22,639 nt of DNA from a virus. A model generated the notes under the pieces. That model saw only the letters and a program-made list of their open reading frames with translations. It had not been told where the DNA came from and ran no database searches. Both the position numbers and the translations under genes were made by a program. Of this stretch, positions 22,001-22,639 are shown piece after piece. The first letter of the stretch is position 1; every line of letters starts with the position of its first letter. The DNA lies in IMG/VR virus record IMGVR_UViG_3300030107_001335, positions 1-22,639 of that record. The stretch is one strand, 5' to 3'.

Positions 22001-22576
22001 TGGGTTATAGGTCACGATGGATTGGATGTAGATGGTGACGGACTTCCTTGGACTGACTTTTTAAATTGGGATGTACATGCTCAAGCATATGACGGTGATA
22101 CAATATGGTCAGATGAACCACCATCACCAACAGTATTTACACTAGGAAGTGGTGGTGGAGCTAATGCAGATACTGGAGTTCATATAGCCTATTTATTTCA
22201 ACGAACACCGGGATTAATAGGTTTCGGCACTTTTACTGGCAATAATTCTACAGACGGGCCGAATATAATTATAGATGACGGTGGTTCTGGATTTAAACCA
22301 GCGTGGTTCATGTTCAAAAGAACTAATGGTAACGGTGATTGGTACGTTGTTGATAATGGAAGGGCTACTTATAATACAACAAATGCAGTTATGCGTATTC
22401 AAGAAGATGATGAAGAAAATTGGATGGGTACTCCTGCTAACTTTAAACTAGATTTTGTAGCTAATGGAGTAAAAATACGCTCAACAAACGGTTCTGATTG
22501 GAATGGTTCTGGAGTACCATTTTTGTACGTTGCATTTGCGGAATCGCCATTCGGATTGAATAATAGAGCTAAATAA
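19007..22576 (+). CDS. Multidomain host-recognition adhesin (LamG, F5/8C-like, SPRY, DUF7483-like)
   Basis: ATG 19007 shares its A with the fibre stop (TAATG), giving 1189 aa; an upstream in-frame TTG at 18986 is less likely. Domains read by eye: a LamG/concanavalin-like domain (about 22-225, ALWLDGSADTLSRT, IADAIFIDGTAHT); a discoidin F5/8C-like domain (about 235-387, ending YWRFQVDSHTS and LRLYGEA); two SPRY-like domains (about 417-608, GKYYFEVVI, GYGW-type core and IYFGEDNTW; and 622-782, GKWYFEATL, VTFYKNG); and two DUF7483-like modules (about 802-907, GFTPDFVLMKQRS; and 958-1189, FKPAWFMFKRTNG) split by a Gly/Pro/Ala linker. All are beta-sandwich types used for binding sugars or proteins, so this is probably the receptor-binding protein. 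Base composition is much lower in G+C than the head genes. Confidence 0.8.
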   Translation: MVASIIFPALIPMGVSGYQPAGALWLDGSADTLSRTVSVAGNLLTWTFSCWVKRGSVGVEQNIFGGLTSNKGYVKFDSSDRLDVMNETSDGARNNQRITNQVFRDPTAWLHLVVQNDTTQSTAGDRMKIYVNGSQITSFYGTANLNQNEAGLVNTTNTHYFGRNSSAQYLNAYIADAIFIDGTAHTASEFGETNSSGIWVPKDPSDISSFGTNGFWLDFSDGSNIGKDASGGAVKQDISGATATKSGSGDSLGGFNGSYVVNDDPDSQAFYMGHSSNADCAGQQLNIDLGSGNDFAVTAVGWVAGPNNGSSDTGGVWSVYYSDNGSDYTDTGQNANFVGNQGETGNTEQRTAITGQTAHRYWRFQVDSHTSNGNGWYRSLRLYGEAAGTSFRNDFTPTSMGANNIVVDGPANSTTKEITLYPSYDADNSSIGSSVSFASNNLAFTNGTGGSWRIAPTNLFLSSGKYYFEVVISSISSANIGVATSQIGSLTADLGTNAYGWGYENGGNKKNGGSSSSYGNSYSNGNVVQVAIDLDNKAIYFGEDNTWQNSGDPTSGSSKTNAAFTNSDNSFGDAPVMPVVALHTAGTATIRFDSSSWSHSAPSGYSAITSTVTGIGNVATLNPIASSNRKGGLSNGNLKASGNGKDNFSTMNIPLTGKWYFEATLTTAGATYDAVGVAEAKADQLSEYGSKVVVLYGSNGEKFLGSSWASYNASYTSGDVIGVYVNAGQVTFYKNGSSQGTCGSAFTTQCFATTQNTNAATVWDVNFGQKPFKHSLPDADAKALTTQNLAEPTVTDPSAYVKMDAYTGNGTNIAGGGNPRVIGFTPDFVLMKQRSHAQDWRLFDTVREAGYFLEPSTDIAHAAPGEMLESFVTTSGSEGYLIGNNVSLNTNTYTYISLCIKAGGAPTADNTSGAGGAPGQTPTSGSRMFGGSAITTAYAAADIYPRKMTTADHGGFSIVEYVGNGTDNQDVPHGLSTSLPDGGRPGFIIVKRTDSSANWVIGHDGLDVDGDGLPWTDFLNWDVHAQAYDGDTIWSDEPPSPTVFTLGSGGGANADTGVHIAYLFQRTPGLIGFGTFTGNNSTDGPNIIIDDGGSGFKPAWFMFKRTNGNGDWYVVDNGRATYNTTNAVMRIQEDDEENWMGTPANFKLDFVANGVKIRSTNGSDWNGSGVPFLYVAFAESPFGLNNRAK

Positions 22577-22639
22577 TTCGTGTTGGTAAAGTACATTACC
22601 CTAATACAGAAAAAGGGCGTAAAGACTCACTTCAAGCTT
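22573..22639 (+). CDS. Possible start of the next gene (cut by window end)
   Basis: After the adhesin stop no ATG occurs before the window ends. One frame (open from 22573) reads RVGKVHYPNTEKGRKDSLQA from 22579 and looks protein-like, but it would need an ATA (22573) or ATT (22576) start. Another frame offers GTG at 22580 (MLVKYITLIQKKGVKTHFKL) without a Shine-Dalgarno sequence. Either could be the start of a small gene; the sequence seen is too short to decide. Confidence 0.25.
   Translation, partial: MIRVGKVHYPNTEKGRKDSLQA

Noticed and set aside
22400-22576. Possible variable region of a diversity-generating retroelement, since BPP-1-like phages can carry one
   Set aside because: No template repeat, reverse transcriptase or C-type lectin-like end is visible in the window. 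Sequence downstream would be needed before raising it.
22634-22639. HindIII site (AAGCTT) exactly at the window end, suggesting a cloning junction
   Set aside because: A six-base match at one end is easily chance, and the start of the window has no such site.

Overview
The window is a piece of a tailed-phage genome (or prophage) of the short-tailed, podovirus type. It carries one uninterrupted block of virion structural genes, all on the + strand and packed end to end. No tRNA, rRNA, CRISPR array, insertion sequence, lysis gene, polymerase, portal or terminase gene is visible, so replication, packaging and lysis genes must lie outside. The host cannot be named. The style of the tail fibre and adhesin (LamG, SPRY and DUF7483-like domains) and the BPP-1-like capsid genes suggest a proteobacterial host, perhaps aquatic; this is inference.

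Layout. (1) Head module, 3-2070: the C-terminal part of a scaffolding protein, an HK97-fold major capsid protein of the GP7/Bbp17 type, and a Bbp16-type capsid cement protein. A strong GC-rich hairpin at 2084-2107 closes this module. (2) Connector and tail, 2128-5837: a small basic protein of unknown role, a T7 gp11-like tail adaptor, and a T7 gp12-like tail nozzle enlarged by three FCCH-like beta domains and an Fn3-like domain. (3) A GNAT acetyltransferase, 5837-6301. (4) Ejection (internal virion) proteins, 6283-17134, in the T7 gp14-gp15-gp16 order: a 173-aa core protein, a 627-aa helical protein and a giant 2815-aa protein. The giant has the look of a large polyvalent protein, with a zincin HESGH site, a GNAT-like segment, hydrophobic stretches and long helical regions. 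(5) Host recognition, 17187-22576: a fibre with a T7-type anchor domain and a 1189-aa multidomain adhesin that is clearly richer in A+T than the head genes.

The genes form what looks like one late operon. Most junctions are overlaps of 1 to 4 bases or direct abutments (3051, 5837, 6804, 8687, 19007, 2407), which suggests coupled translation. The only non-coding gaps of note are 1577-1614, 2071-2127 and 17135-17186.

The most unusual point is inside the giant gene. At 13071-13313 a second + frame encodes a convincing 80-aa protein with its own Shine-Dalgarno sequence. Over the same stretch the giant frame reads like a low-complexity linker between its GNAT-like and zincin parts. This may be an overprinted gene, or the scar of a fusion of two or three ancestral genes.
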